64,000 nucleotides of DNA from Rhabditoides inermis (GCA_963966185.1 CAWZYM010000367.1:367501-431500); one strand, 5' to 3'; positions 12,134-25,186 are shown, numbered from the stretch's first letter. The notes: generated from the sequence alone by a model not told the origin. Translations and numbers: made by a program.

Positions 12134-12629
12134 TAGTGTTGGGTCGATTAAGTAATGTTCGATTATTGATTAACGATTAATCGAAAAATTAATCGAAACC
12201 TTCGATTAACGATTAATCGATTAATCGTTAATCGAGAAAATGTCGATCAATCGATTAACGATTAATCGTTTATCGAACTTTTGTCGATTAATCGATTAAT
12301 GATTAATTTCCAATCATTTTCCCGTAGCTTGATGTGAACAGTTACCATAAACAGTTCATTTCTGAGAAAATGTGGCTTATTTAAACTCATACAACGCTCT
12401 AGGAAACGAAAACTGTACCGAAATTAAGAAATATACTTTCGATTTAATCGAGATTGTTTCGATTAATCGAATAACGATTAATCGTTAATCGAATTTGTTT
12501 CGATTAATCGATCAACGATTAATCGTTAATCGAAACATGTTCGATTATTCGATTAATCGACCGATTAATCGATTAATCGAGCTGATTAATCGAAAATTAA
12601 TCGAAAGTCGATTAATCGACCCAACACTA
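12134..12629. mobile_element. hAT-type MITE, copy 1
   Basis: 496-bp element with terminal inverted repeats TAGTGTTGGGTCGATTAA and an 8-bp target duplication CTTTCTAT (12126-12133 and 12630-12637). The 8-bp duplication and the TAGTGTTGGG ends are typical of the hAT superfamily. The interior is dominated by self-complementary ATTAATCGATTAAT motifs at both ends and has no coding capacity. It sits inside the satellite at a fixed point in the 161-bp unit. Confidence 0.85.
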
Positions 12630-14728
12630 CTTTCTATACATGCATAATTATAAGATTTCACTTCTTTATCGAAAAAATTAAGATCTCCAGTGATTGAACA
12701 AAGGCAACCGACATTTCAGGAACGTTAAATGCAATGATTTGAACGGATTGACAGAGTAGTTTGTCTTGTGTAGCACATCTCCACACTCGTCTTTCTATAC
12801 ATGCATAATTATAAGATTTCACTTCTTTATCGAAAAAGTTAAGATCTCCAGTGATTGAACAAAGGCAACCGACATTTCAGGAACGTTAAATGCAATGATT
12901 TGAACGGATTGACAGAGTAGTTTGTCTTGTGTAGCACATCTCCACACTCGTCTTTCTATACATGCATAATTATAAGATTTCACTTCTTTATCGAAAAAGT
13001 TAAGATCTCCAGTGATTAAACAAAGGCAACCGACATTTCAGGAACGTTAAATGCAATGATTTGAACGGATTGACAGAGTAGTTTGTCTTGTGTAGCACAT
13101 CTCCACACTCGTCTTTCTATACATGCATAATTATAAGATTTCACTTCTTTATCGAAAAAGTTAAGATCTCCAGTGATTGAACAAAGACAACCGACATTTC
13201 AGGAACGTTAAATGCAATGATTTGAACGGATTGACAGAGTAGTTTGTCTTGTGTAGCACATCTCCACACTCGTCTTTCTATACATGCATAATTATAAGAT
13301 TTCACTTCTTTATCGAAAAAGTTAAGATCTCCAGTGAATAAACAAAGGCAACCGACATTTCAGGAACGTTAAATGCAATGATTTGAACGGATTGACAGAG
13401 TAGTTTGTCTTGTGTAGCACATCTCCACACTCGTCTTTCTATACATGCATAATTATAAGATTTCACTTCTTTATCGAAAAAGTTAAGATCTCCAGTGATT
13501 AAACAAAGGCAACCGACATTTCAGGAACGTTAAATGCAATGATTTGAACGGATTGACAGAGTAGTTTGTCTTGTGTAGCACATCTCCACACTCGTCTTTC
13601 TATACATGCATAATTATAAGATTTCACTTCTTTATCGAAAAAGTTAAGATCTCCAGTGATTAAACAAAGGCAACCGACATTTCAGGAACGTTAAATGCAA
13701 TGATTTGAACGGATTGACAGAGTAGTTTGTCTTGTGTAGCACATCTCCACACTCGTCTTTCTATACATGCATAATTATAAGATTTCACTTCTTTATCGAA
13801 AAAGTTAAGATCTCCAGTGATTAAACATAGGCAACCGACATTTCAGGAACGTTAAATGCGATGATTTGAACGGATTGACAGAGTAGTTTGTCTTGTGTAG
13901 CACATCTCCACACTCGTCTTTCTATACATGCATAATTATAAGATTTCACTTCTTTATCGAAAAAGTTAAGATCTCCAGTGATTAAACAAAGGCAACCGAC
14001 ATTTCAGGAACGTTAAATGCAATGATTTGAACGGATTGACAGAGTAGTTTGTCTTGTGTAGCACATCTCCACACTCGTCTTTCTATACATGCATAATTAT
14101 AAGATTTCACTTCTTTATCGAAAAAGTTAAGATCTCTAGTGATTAAACAAAGGCAACCGACATTTCAGGAACGTTAAATGCAATGATTTGAACGGATTGA
14201 CAGAGTAGTTTGTCTTGTGTAGCACATCTCCACACTCGTCTTTCTATACATGCATAATTATAAGATTTCACTTCTTTATCGAAAAAGTTAAGATCTCCAG
14301 TGATTAAACAAAGGCAACCGACATTTCAGGAACGTTAAATGCAATGATTTGAACGGATTGACAGAGTAGTTTGTCTTGTGTAGCACATCTCCACACTCGT
14401 CTTTCTATACATGCATAATTATAAGATTTCACTTCTTTATCGAAAAAGTTAAGATCTCCAGTGATTAAACAAAGGCAACCGACATTTCAGGAACGTTAAA
14501 TGCAATGATTTGAACGGATTGACAGAGTAGTTTGTCTTGTGTAGCACATCTCCACACTCGTCTTTCTATACATAGATAGGTTTATTACCGATAACATGGA
14601 AAAAAAAAACGCAATTATAAACAAAAAGTGAGCAATACAAACGGCAGGTATAAACGGGGTTTCAATGATATTGAACACGAACATAATCACATAGTATTAC
14701 ATGGAAAAGGAAGTGGGGGGAGAGCTCT

Positions 14729-17632
14729 CTATAGGTTGCGCAATTTGCTAGGTGGCATGAGATCTAATGTAGAGAGTTGTGATTTGAAGATAGAGGGATC
14801 ATTGATGGAGATTAGGTCACGAGAAAGCGCATTCCATATTGCGAAGGTTCTGCTTAAAAAAGTGCTGGTACGGCCTGTGTGATCAAATGATGGAACAATT
14901 CTAAATTCATGAGAGCCACGAGTACGAGATGGAATAATTGCAAAAAGACCATGATAGTCCAATATAGTTTTCGAGTGGATTACTTTGTGAATGTATGTGA
15001 CATCATTCAAGAATCGTCTATTTTCGAGAGTTTGAAGATTGAAAAGCTCAAGGCGTTGAGGATATGATAGGCTGCGCCCGATACGCTGACACACACGACG
15101 AGTATAATAGCGTTGTATGCTCTCAATTAGGTTTACAGAAGCAACATCAGTAGGGTTCCAGAGCTCAGTGCAATATTCTAATTTACAGCGAAAATAGGTT
15201 GTGTATGCGGTGATCAGTAGTGTGGGATTTCGTGTTTTGTATGTCCGAAAAAAATCATTTATAGAATACAGAGTTTGTTGAATTATTTGTTTGAAATGAT
15301 CACGGAACAATAAGTTATTACTCATGAGAATACCAAGATCCTTTGCAGAATCTACTGGTTTGAGAGTTGAGTCGTGGACGATATAAGTGTGCTTTGGATT
15401 CCGCTTGCCTACATGCAATATTTGAGTTTTCTCAGTGGATATCTGAAGTCCCCATGAAGCTGACCATGCTGCGACTATGTCAATGGCTTTTTGGAAAATA
15501 GACTTCGCAGAAGTACTGGTAAAATCAAAAGGAAAGTAAATTTTCAAATCGTCTGCATAAAGCGCATAATAAACGCCATCTGGTAAATTATCAGGAATGT
15601 TATCTATGAAAATGTTGAACAGCAAGGGTCCAAGACACGAACCTTGTGGAACGCCACAATTAACAGTGCGCGGTGAGGAACGCTTAGATCCAATCATAAC
15701 AGATTGCTTGCGATTTTTGAGAAATTCAATTATCCAGCCAAGAGCATTACCGCGAATACCGATAGCGTCAAGTTTCTTGAAAAGAAGGTCATGGTTGATG
15801 GTATCAAATGCTTTTTTAAAGTCGAAATAGATGCAATCTATTACGGAACCAGATGAAATATGCTTGCACCAATTCATATGACATTCAATTAGTTGTGCAT
15901 TAGTGGATCGATTTTTGCGAAAACCAAATTGTTTTTTGGAGAGTAGGTTGTGCTTTTCTAAGTATTTTGTAATCTGCTGAACGCATATTCTTTCCATAAC
16001 TTTAGAGATGCTACATGTGAGAGAAATCGGTCTGTAGTTTGAGACAGATTCACGTGCGCCTTTTTTGAATAATGGTTTCACCCAAGCTTCTTTCCAAATA
16101 GATGGGATTTCTCTGACAGACATGGACATTGCAAAAAGAATCGTCAATGGAACCGATATGGAAGTTGCCGTACGTTTCAGAAACACGTTGTTAATACCAT
16201 CTGGAGAAGTGTTATATTTGGAATCGAGTTTGGAAATGATTTTATGAACTTCGAGAAGGGTAATGTCAATCATATCAAGTGAATGTGGTAGTTTAGGCAA
16301 GTCAGCACCAGGTGGTGTGATGGAATCGCGATAAACTGATTCAAAATAGTCAGCAAAGATCTCACATTTGTCCAGCGCATTGTGAATGAAAATATCATCG
16401 TGACAAATTGCGCCGATGCCACCATCGGGATGCATTTTATTTCGAACATCACGATAGAAAGCTGATTTATTGCCATTAACGATCAATTTAGATTCACGCT
16501 TGCAATTCCAAGAAACTATTGCTTTACGTAGGCGACGCTGTGACCTATTAGAATCGATGGAGTGGGGTCTCGTTGATGAAAGTTTATTGGCTTGTCGCTT
16601 CAGCTTAGTTAGATAACGAGGTAATGGGCGGGGGCGTTTGTTAGCTGGAGCGACAAGCGGAATGTGAGCATCAATTATGTCATGTATGATTTCGTAAAAC
16701 TTGGATGCAGCTTGTTCAACTGTTTGGCCAATAAAAACACGCGTCCAGCGAATAGAATCAATAGCATTGTTAATGGTATCCCAGTTTACATTTCTATAGT
16801 TTCGTACGAGATCAGGTTTGTGGTGTGCAGACATGTCTTCGACGCGCAATATGAATTCAACTGGCAGATGATCGCAGGTACTGAAGCGATGAAGTATGCG
16901 TGTACTAGTTACAAGAGAGGAATTGTCGACAAGTATTATATCGAGAATATTTGATTTTATGCCGGTACGTTTAACCATGGTAGGTTTGTTTACCGTTTGA
17001 AACATTGAGTGTAAGCAAGCGAAATCCAAGAGCGATTTGTCAAAGGAGTCAAAAGCACGACCGCATTTCCAATCGATTGAAGGCGCATTAAAATCGCCTA
17101 AAACAATATGTGACCTGTTTTCGGAGTCAATAAGTGAGTCTAATTCAGAAATGAGCTGGAACCCTGTTCGTTTAATTTCGGGAGTGGAGCCGGGCGTACG
17201 GTAGCAAGCAATGAAGCGTATTGGTCTATCTAAGTGCAAATTGTCAGAAGGGAAAACATCAAATGAGAGAATTTCGGAGAGATTGTTGATCGATGTTGAC
17301 CTGATTAGCTTAATAGAAATATTTGATTGATACAACGCCATTACACCCCCTGCATGAGTGAGCCTATCGGAACGCAAAATGGAATATCGACCACCCAGTG
17401 AGAGTGAAGCGATTGATTCGTGAGGGCTGAGCCAGGTTTCGGTCAGTATAACAATCATGGGCTTTTCGGTGTTTAGAAGAAGTTCGAGTTCATATAGCTT
17501 GTTTTTGACCGAGCGCACGTTAATTAACAGAACCTTCGAAAACGGAATACGGACAGAGCTACCAGAATCAACATTATGACAATTTACAGTATCACAATCA
17601 CAATCTACAGAATCTACAAAAGGGGGAGCCAC
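14729..17632 (-). CDS. LINE ORF2: APE endonuclease and reverse transcriptase
   Basis: 967 codons without interruption. An AP-endonuclease-like domain covers about residues 33-262, with ILTETWL, the catalytic-type HIVLGDFNAPSIDW and the closing CDHLPVEF motif. The reverse transcriptase domain starts near residue 510 (NYRPISLTC, FGFRKNRST, YFDFKKAFDTINHD, GVPQGSCLGPLLF) and has the catalytic YADD box at about 691-694. The order and motifs place it in the CR1/Jockey-like group of non-LTR elements. It lies 42 bp downstream of ORF1. The first ATG of the frame is used; translation may really begin by reinitiation after ORF1. It looks able to encode a working enzyme. Confidence 0.95.
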   Translation of the reverse strand: MAPPFVDSVDCDCDTVNCHNVDSGSSVRIPFSKVLLINVRSVKNKLYELELLLNTEKPMIVILTETWLSPHESIASLSLGGRYSILRSDRLTHAGGVMALYQSNISIKLIRSTSINNLSEILSFDVFPSDNLHLDRPIRFIACYRTPGSTPEIKRTGFQLISELDSLIDSENRSHIVLGDFNAPSIDWKCGRAFDSFDKSLLDFACLHSMFQTVNKPTMVKRTGIKSNILDIILVDNSSLVTSTRILHRFSTCDHLPVEFILRVEDMSAHHKPDLVRNYRNVNWDTINNAIDSIRWTRVFIGQTVEQAASKFYEIIHDIIDAHIPLVAPANKRPRPLPRYLTKLKRQANKLSSTRPHSIDSNRSQRRLRKAIVSWNCKRESKLIVNGNKSAFYRDVRNKMHPDGGIGAICHDDIFIHNALDKCEIFADYFESVYRDSITPPGADLPKLPHSLDMIDITLLEVHKIISKLDSKYNTSPDGINNVFLKRTATSISVPLTILFAMSMSVREIPSIWKEAWVKPLFKKGARESVSNYRPISLTCSISKVMERICVQQITKYLEKHNLLSKKQFGFRKNRSTNAQLIECHMNWCKHISSGSVIDCIYFDFKKAFDTINHDLLFKKLDAIGIRGNALGWIIEFLKNRKQSVMIGSKRSSPRTVNCGVPQGSCLGPLLFNIFIDNIPDNLPDGVYYALYADDLKIYFPFDFTSTSAKSIFQKAIDIVAAWSASWGLQISTEKTQILHVGKRNPKHTYIVHDSTLKPVDSAKDLGILMSNNLLFRDHFKQIIQQTLYSINDFFRTYKTRNPTLLITAYTTYFRCKLEYCTELWNPTDVASVNLIESIQRYYTRRVCQRIGRSLSYPQRLELFNLQTLENRRFLNDVTYIHKVIHSKTILDYHGLFAIIPSRTRGSHEFRIVPSFDHTGRTSTFLSRTFAIWNALSRDLISINDPSIFKSQLSTLDLMPPSKLRNL

Positions 17633-17674
17633 CTGCGCATAGAGAGGAGATTGATCTGGGGCCTGGCGAGCTCC

Positions 17675-18652
17675 CTAGGAGACGGCGGACACGTCCATCG
17701 TCACGGCAGTGTCTGCGGCAGAAGAGGAAGCGGCAGCGTCCCCGGCGACCCGCTTCGGCTCCTGGAAAGTGCCTCCGGCAGACTCGTCAGCAACCCGTTT
17801 AGACCCGCGAGTAGAAGAGAGAGAACGCGCAGTGGAACAGGAAGCGGCACGAGAGCGAGACGCGCGAGACTGCGAGCGCGCAGAGGCAGTGGTGACAGCG
17901 GTGACACGGCTCCTCCTGGAGGCGGGGACGGTGGGCGGCACGAACTCAGAGACGAGTGGCAAAGGAGGCGGGGCTGCGGAAGGCGACGTGTGATCCTTGA
18001 ACTCGCGGGGGACACGCAGCTTGACGAGTCGGCAGTCGCGGACGACGAAGGCGACCTTGCCGGCAGACTCATTGAGGGACTTGGCCTGCCCCCGCAGGGC
18101 CCGGTCTTCTGCCAGTTCTTCCTCGGTGTAGTCTCGGCGAGCGTAGCGAAACTGTACGTTCTCCAGCGCGCTCCACCTGTGCGAGTAAATGCCCGCAAGA
18201 AGACGATCTCGGAGCTGGCTCGTCTCCAGCTGGACCTTGATGATGCGGTTTCCCTTGGGCGGTCGGACAGCGGGGTGGCGGTGGCACGAGATCTTCCTCT
18301 GGCCGTACAGTTGGATCAGCTCCTCGTCACCGGTGGCGCGGACAAGCTCCCCGATGAAGAGGAAGTCGTCCTTGGAGGTCTCCTCGTCAGTCTTCTTCTC
18401 CTCCCTACCGACGATAACGGCGCGAGTCGCCTTGTCGAGGAACACGGAGCGAGCCGACTCCGAGTGCATCACGCGTGCCACACTCGAGTAGGTGAGCGTG
18501 GGAATATGGGGCGAGCGGGCGGCAGGGGGCGAGTCGATTGCTGCCAGCAGACGAGACAGGGCCGCGGTGTTTTGCGACACAGTCTCTTGAATAGCCTCCA
18601 GCTCACTCCAGCTGCTTGCTCTGGTTGGCGATGAGCTTGCCGTGCTGCTCAA
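17675..18652 (-). CDS. LINE ORF1, RRM-like nucleic-acid binding protein
   Basis: 325 codons in this frame. The middle holds a diverged RRM-like fold region (RAVIVGREEKK ... NRIIKVQLETSQLRDRLLAG) followed by the motif ARRDYTEEELAEDRALRGQA and FVVRDCRLVKLR, seen in ORF1 of nematode CR1-type elements. The C-terminus is rich in Ser, Arg and Ala. A second short reading frame from 18710 to 18603 (35 codons, Gln/Leu-rich, starting MDSSQFSFFSR) overlaps the start in another frame. A 10-bp-spaced repeat of CTCCAGCT at 18596-18613 would explain a frameshift that separates this N-terminus from the rest. No zinc knuckle was seen. Confidence 0.8.
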   Translation of the reverse strand: MSSTASSSPTRASSWSELEAIQETVSQNTAALSRLLAAIDSPPAARSPHIPTLTYSSVARVMHSESARSVFLDKATRAVIVGREEKKTDEETSKDDFLFIGELVRATGDEELIQLYGQRKISCHRHPAVRPPKGNRIIKVQLETSQLRDRLLAGIYSHRWSALENVQFRYARRDYTEEELAEDRALRGQAKSLNESAGKVAFVVRDCRLVKLRVPREFKDHTSPSAAPPPLPLVSEFVPPTVPASRRSRVTAVTTASARSQSRASRSRAASCSTARSLSSTRGSKRVADESAGGTFQEPKRVAGDAAASSSAADTAVTMDVSAVS

Positions 18653-19838
18653 TCAGGAGATTCTGCTGCTCGAGCATGCGAGAGAAGAAAGAGAACTGAG
18701 AAGAATCCATGGCAGTACCTGGTTTGGGTGGCTTTTACTCCATACAAAAACCACCCAAAAGAGTGAGAAAGTGAGAAAAGGGAAGCGCGCGAGAGAGAGA
18801 GAAGCAGCTAACCCGACTCACTGTACGGGCCCAGTTTCAAAACGTATCCACTGGGCCAAGTTGGCGTGAAGCTGCGGTAGATCAGGGGGCGATCAATACG
18901 GCAGCAGCGCGAGAGAGGGGCGAATAGGGCAACCGCTCTCTAGCGAGAAACGCGAGGGAATGAGAAACGCGAGGGAATGAGAAACGCGAGGGAATGAAAA
19001 ACGCGAGGGAATGAGAAACGCGAGGGAAACTATACATGCATAATTATAAGATTTCACTTCTTTATCGAAAAAGTTAAGATCTCCAGCGATTAAACAAAGG
19101 CAACCGACATTTCAAGAACGTTAAATGCAATGATTTGAACGGATTGACAGAGTAGTTTGTCTTGTGTAGCACATCTCCACACTCGTCTTTCTATACATGC
19201 ATAATTATAAGATTTCACTTCTTTATCGAAAAAGTTAAGATCTCCAGTGATTAAACAAAGGCAACCGACATTTCAGGAACGTTAAATGCAATGATTTGAA
19301 CGGATTGACAGAGTAGTTTGTCTTGTGTAGCACATCTCCACACTCGTCTTTCTATACATGCATAATTATAAGATTTCACTTCTTTATCGAAAAAGTTAAG
19401 ATCTCCAGTGATTAAACAAAGGCAACCGACATTTCAGGAACGTTAAATGCAATGATTTGAACGGATTGACAGAGTAGTTTGTCTTGTGTAGCACATCTCC
19501 ACACTCGTCTTTCTATACATGCATAATTATAAGATTTCACTTCTTTATCGAAAAAGTTAAGATCTCCAGTGATTAAACAAAGGCAACCGACATTTCAGGA
19601 ACGTTAAATGCGATGATTTGAACGGATTGACAGAGTAGTTTGTCTTGTGTAGCACATCTCCACACTCGTCTTTCTATACATGCATAATTATAAGATTTCA
19701 CTTCTTTATCGAAAAAGTTAAGATCTCCAGTGATTAAACAAAGGCAACCGACATTTCAGGAACGTTAAATGCAATGATTTGAACGGATTGACAGAGTAGT
19801 TTGTCTTGTGTAGCACATCTCCACACTCGTCTTTCTAT

Positions 19839-20334
19839 TAGTGTTGGGTCGATTAAGTAATGTTCGATTATTGATTAACGATTAATCGAAAAATTAATCG
19901 AAACCTTCGATTAACGATTAATCGATTAATCGTTAATCGAGAAAATGTCGATCAATCGATTAACGATTAATCGTTTATCGTACTTTTGTCGATTAATCGA
20001 TTAATGATTAATTTCCAATCATTTTCCCGTAGCTTGATGTGAACAGTTACCATAAACAGTTCATTTCTGAGAAAATGTGGCTTATTTAAACTCATACAAC
20101 GCTCTAGGAAACGAAAACTGTACCGAAATTAAGAAATATACTTTCGATTTAATCGAGATTGTTTCGATTAATCGAATAACGATTAATCGTTAATCGAATT
20201 TGTTTCGATTAATCGATCAACGATTAATCGTTAATCGAAACATGTTCGATTATTCGATTAATCGACCGATTAATCGATTAATCGAGCTGATTAATCGAAA
20301 ATTATTCGAAAGTCGATTAATCGACCCAACACTA
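19839..20334. mobile_element. hAT-type MITE, copy 2
   Basis: 496 bp, same ends and same CTTTCTAT duplication (19831-19838 and 20335-20342) at the same point of the satellite unit as copy 1. The downstream satellite variants also match copy 1 (GAAAAAATTAAG, then GATTGAAC, GATTGAAC, GATTAAAC, GATTGAACAAAGAC, GAATAAAC). Confidence 0.85.
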
Positions 20335-23300
20335 CTTTCTATACATGCATAATTATAAGATTTCACTTCTTTATCGAAAAAATTAAGATCTCCAGTGATT
20401 GAACAAAGGCAACCGACATTTCAGGAACGTTAAATGCAATGATTTGAACGGATTGACAGAGTAGTTTGTCTTGTGTAGCACATCTCCACACTCGTCTTTC
20501 TATACATGCATAATTATAAGATTTCACTTCTTTATCGAAAAAGTTAAGATCTCCAGTGATTGAACAAAGGCAACCGACATTTCAGGAACGTTAAATGCAA
20601 TGATTTGAACGGATTGACAGAGTAGTTTGTCTTGTGTAGCACATCTCCACACTCGTCTTTCTATACATGCATAATTATAAGATTTCACTTCTTTATCGAA
20701 AAAGTTAAGATCTCCAGTGATTAAACAAAGGCAACCGACATTTCAGGAACGTTAAATGCAATGATTTGAACGGATTGACAGAGTAGTTTGTCTTGTGTAG
20801 CACATCTCCACACTCGTCTTTCTATACATGCATAATTATAAGATTTCACTTCTTTATCGAAAAAGTTAAGATCTCCAGTGATTGAACAAAGACAACCGAC
20901 ATTTCAGGAACGTTAAATGGAATGATTTGAACGGATTGACAGAGTAGTTTGTCTTGTGTAGCACATCTCCACACTCGTCTTTCTATACATGCATAATTAT
21001 AAGATTTCACTTCTTTATCGAAAAAGTTAAGATCTCCAGTGAATAAACAAAGGCAACCGACATTTCAGGAACGTTAAATGCAATGATTTGAACGGATTGA
21101 CAGAGTAGTTTGTCTTGTGTAGCACATCTCCACACTCGTCTTTCTATACATGCATAATTATAAGATTTCACTTCTTTATCGAAAAAGTTAAGATCTCCAG
21201 TGATTAAACAAAGGCAACCGACATTTCAGGAACGTTAAATGCAATGATTTGAACGGATTGACAGAGTAGTTTGTCTTGTGTAGCACATCTCCACACTCGT
21301 CTTTCTATACATGCATAATTATAAGATTTCACTTCTTTATCGAAAAAGTTAAGATCTCCAGTGATTAAACAAAGGCAACCGACAATTCAGGAACGTTAAA
21401 TGCGATGATTTAGAACGGATTGACAGAGTAGTTTGTCTTGTGTAGCACATCTCCACACTCGTCTTTCTATACATGCATAATTATAAGATTTCACTTCTTT
21501 ATCGAAAAAGTTAAGATCTCCAGTGATTAAACAAAGGCAACCGACATTTCAGGAACGTTAAATGCAATGATTTGAACGGATTGACAGAGTAGTTTGTCTT
21601 GTGTAGCACATCTCCACACTCGTCTTTCTATACATGCATAATTATAAGATTTCACTTCTTTATCGAAAAAGTTAAGATCTCCAGTGATTAAACAAAGGCA
21701 ACCGACATTTCAGGAACGTTAAATGCAATGATTTGAACGGATTGACAGAGTAGTTTGTCTTGTGTAGCACATCTCCACACTCGTCTTTCTATACATGCAT
21801 AATTATAAGATTTCACTTCTTTATCGAAAAAGTTAAGATCTCCAGTGATTAAACAAAGGCAACCGACATTTCAGGAACGTTAAATGCAATGATTTGAACG
21901 GATTGACAGAGTAGTTTGTCTTGTGTAGCACATCTCCACACTCGTCTTTCTATACATGCATAATTATAAGATTTCACTTCTTTATCGAAAAAGTTAAGAT
22001 CTCCAGTGATTAAACAAAGGCAACCGACATTTCAGGAACGTTAAATGCAATGATTTGAACGGATTGACAGAGTAGTTTGTCTTGTGTAGCACATCTCCAC
22101 ACTCGTCTTTCTATACATGCATAATTATAAGATTTCACTTCTTTATCGAAAAAGTTAAGATCTCCAGTGATTAAACAAAGGCAACCGACATTTCAGGAAC
22201 GTTAAATGCAATGATTTGAACGGATTGACAGAGTAGTTTGTCTTGTGTAGCACATCTCCACACTCGTCTTTCTATACATGCATAATTATAAGATTTCACT
22301 TCTTTATCGAAAAAGTTAAGATCTCCAGTGATTAAACAAAGGCAACCGACATTTCAGGAACGTTAAATGCAATGATTTGAACGGATTGACAGAGTAGTTT
22401 GTCTTGTGTAGCACATCTCCACACTCGTCTTTCTATACATGCATAATTATAAGATTTCACTTCTTTATCGAAAAAGTTAAGATCTCCAGTGATTAAACAA
22501 AGGCAACCGACATTTCAGGAACGTTAAATGCAAAGATTTGAACGGATTGACAGAGTAGTTTGTCTTGTGTAGCACATCTCCACACTCGTCTTTCTATACA
22601 TGCATAATTATAAGATTTCACTTCTTTATCGAAAAAGTTAAGATCTCCAGTGATTAAACAAAGGCAACCGACAATTCAGGAACGTTAAATGCGATGATTT
22701 GAACGGATTGACAGAGTAGTTTGTCTTGTGTAGCACATCTCCACACTCGTCTTTCTATACATGCATAATTATAAGATTTCACTTCTTTATCGAAAAAGTT
22801 AAGATCTCCAGTGATTAAACAAAGGCAACCGACATTTCAGGAACGTTAAATGCAATGATTTGAACGGATTGACAGAGTAGTTTGTCTTGTGTAGCACATC
22901 TCCACACTCGTCTTTCTATACATGCATAATTATAAGATTTCACTTCTTTATCGAAAAAGTTAAGATCTCCAGTGATTAAACAAAGGCAACCGACATTTCA
23001 GGAACGTTAAATGCAATGATTTGAACGGATTGACAGAGTAGTTTGTCTTGTGTAGCACATCTCCACACTCGTCTTTCTATACATGCATAATTATAAGATT
23101 TCACTTCTTTATCGAAAAAGTTAAGATCTCCAGTGATTAAACAAAGGCAACCGACATTTCAGGAACGTTAAATGCAATGATTTGAACGGATTGACAGAGT
23201 AGTTTGTCTTGTGTAGCACATCTCCACACTCGTCTTTCTATACATGCATAATTATAAGATTTCACTTCTTTATCGAAAAAGTTAAGATCTCCAGTGATTA

Positions 23301-24690
23301 AACAAAGGCAACCGACAATTCAGGAACGTTAAATGCGATGATTTGAACGGATTGACAGAGTAGTTTGTCTTGTGTAGCACATCTCCACACTCGTCTTTCT
23401 ATACATGCATAATTATAAGATTTCACTTCTTTATCGAAAAAGTTAAGATCTCCAGTGATTAAACAAAGGCAACCGACATTTCAGGAACGTTAAATGCAAT
23501 GATTTGAACGGATTGACAGAGTAGTTTGTCTTGTGTAGCACATCTCCACACTCGTCTTTCTATACATGCATAATTATAAGATTTCACTTCTTTATCGAAA
23601 AAGTTAAGATCTCCAGTGATTAAACAAAGGCAACCGACATTTCAGGAACGTTAAATGCAATGATTTGAACGGATTGACAGAGTAGTTTGTCTTGTGTAGC
23701 ACATCTCCACACTCGTCTTTCTATACATGCATAATTATAAGATTTCACTTCTTTATCGAAAAAGTTAAGATCTCCAGTGATTAAACAAAGGCAACCGACA
23801 TTTCAGGAACGTTAAATGCAATGATTTGAACGGATTGACAGAGTAGTTTGTCTTGTGTAGCACATCTCCACACTCGTCTTTCTATACATGCATAATTATA
23901 AGATTTCACTTCTTTATCGAAAAAGTTAAGATCTCCAGTGATTAAACAAAGGCAACCGACATTTCAAGAACGTTAAATGCAATGATTTGAACGGATTGAC
24001 AGAGTAGTTTGTCTTGTGTAGCACATCTCCACACTCGTCTTTCTATACATGCATAATTATAAGATTTCACTTCTTTATCGAAAAAGTTAAGATCTCCAGT
24101 GATTAAACAAAGGCAACCGACATTTCAGGAACGTTAAATGCAATGATTTGAACGGATTGACAGAGTAGTTTGTCTTGTGTAGCACATCTCCACACTCGTC
24201 TTTCTATACATGCATAATTATAAGATTTCACTTCTTTATCGAAAAAGTTAAGATCTCCAGTGATTAAACAAAGGCAACCGACATTTCAGGAACGTTAAAT
24301 GCAATGATTTGAACGGATTGACAGAGTAGTTTGTCTTGTGTAGCACATCTCCACACTCGTCTTTCTATACATGCATAATTATAAGATTTCACTTCTTTAT
24401 CGAAAAAGTTAAGATCTCCAGTGATTAAACAAAGGCAACCGACATTTCAGGAACGTTAAATGCGATGATTTGAACGGATTGACAGAGTAGTTTGTCTTGT
24501 GTAGCACATCTCCACACTCGTCTTTCTATACATGCATAATTATAAGATTTCACTTCTTTATCGAAAAAGTTAAGATCTCCAGTGATTAAACAAAGGCAAC
24601 CGACATTTCAGGAACGTTAAATGCAATGATTTGAACGGATTGACAGAGTAGTTTGTCTTGTGTAGCACATCTCCACACTCGTCTTTCTAT

Positions 24691-25186
24691 TAGTGTTGGG
24701 TCGATTAAGTAATGTTCGATTATTGATTAACGATTAATCGAAAAATTAATCGAAACCTTCGATTAACGATTAATCGATTAATCGTTAATCGAGAAAATGT
24801 CGATCAATCGATTAACGATTAATCGTTTATCGAACTTTTGTCGATTAATCGATTAATGATTAATTTCCAATCATTTTCCCGTAGCTTGATGTGAACAGTT
24901 ACCATAAACAGTTCATTTCTGAGAAAATGTGGCTTATTTAAACTCATACAACGCTCTAGGAAACGAAAACTGTACCGAAATTAAGAAATATACTTTCGAT
25001 TTAATCGAGATTGTTTCGATTAATCGAATAACGAATAATCGTTAATCGAATTTGTTTCGATTAATCGATCAACGATTAATCGTTAATCGAAACATGTTCG
25101 ATTATTCGATTAATCGACCGATTAATCGATTAATCGAGCTGATTAATCGAAAATTAATCGAAAGTCGATTAATCGACCCAACACTA
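24691..25186. mobile_element. hAT-type MITE, copy 3
   Basis: 496 bp, same ends and target duplication. It shares the AACGAATAATCG variant with copy 4, and both are followed by satellite units carrying CATGCATGATTAT and GGAACGCTGAATGC, so copies 3 and 4 belong to one duplicated block. Confidence 0.85.

Larger units (their letters stand above)
14574..19029 (-). mobile_element. CR1-like non-LTR retrotransposon inserted in the satellite
   Basis: A 4456-bp LINE lies between direct repeats CTATACAT (14566-14573 and 19030-19037), with satellite on both sides. Its 5' end (18955-19029) is about 4.5 copies of a 17-bp monomer containing GAGAAACGCGAGGGAAT (plus-strand reading). The 3' end finishes in GGTAATAAACCTATCT rather than poly(A). 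It carries ORF1 and an uninterrupted ORF2, so this is a recent, near full-length insertion; a frameshift at the start of ORF1 may make it defective. Confidence 0.92.

Noticed and set aside
17576..18634. 352-codon plus-strand open frame opposite LINE ORF1
   Set aside because: Antisense shadow of a GC-rich coding region; the minus strand carries the recognisable ORF1 motifs.
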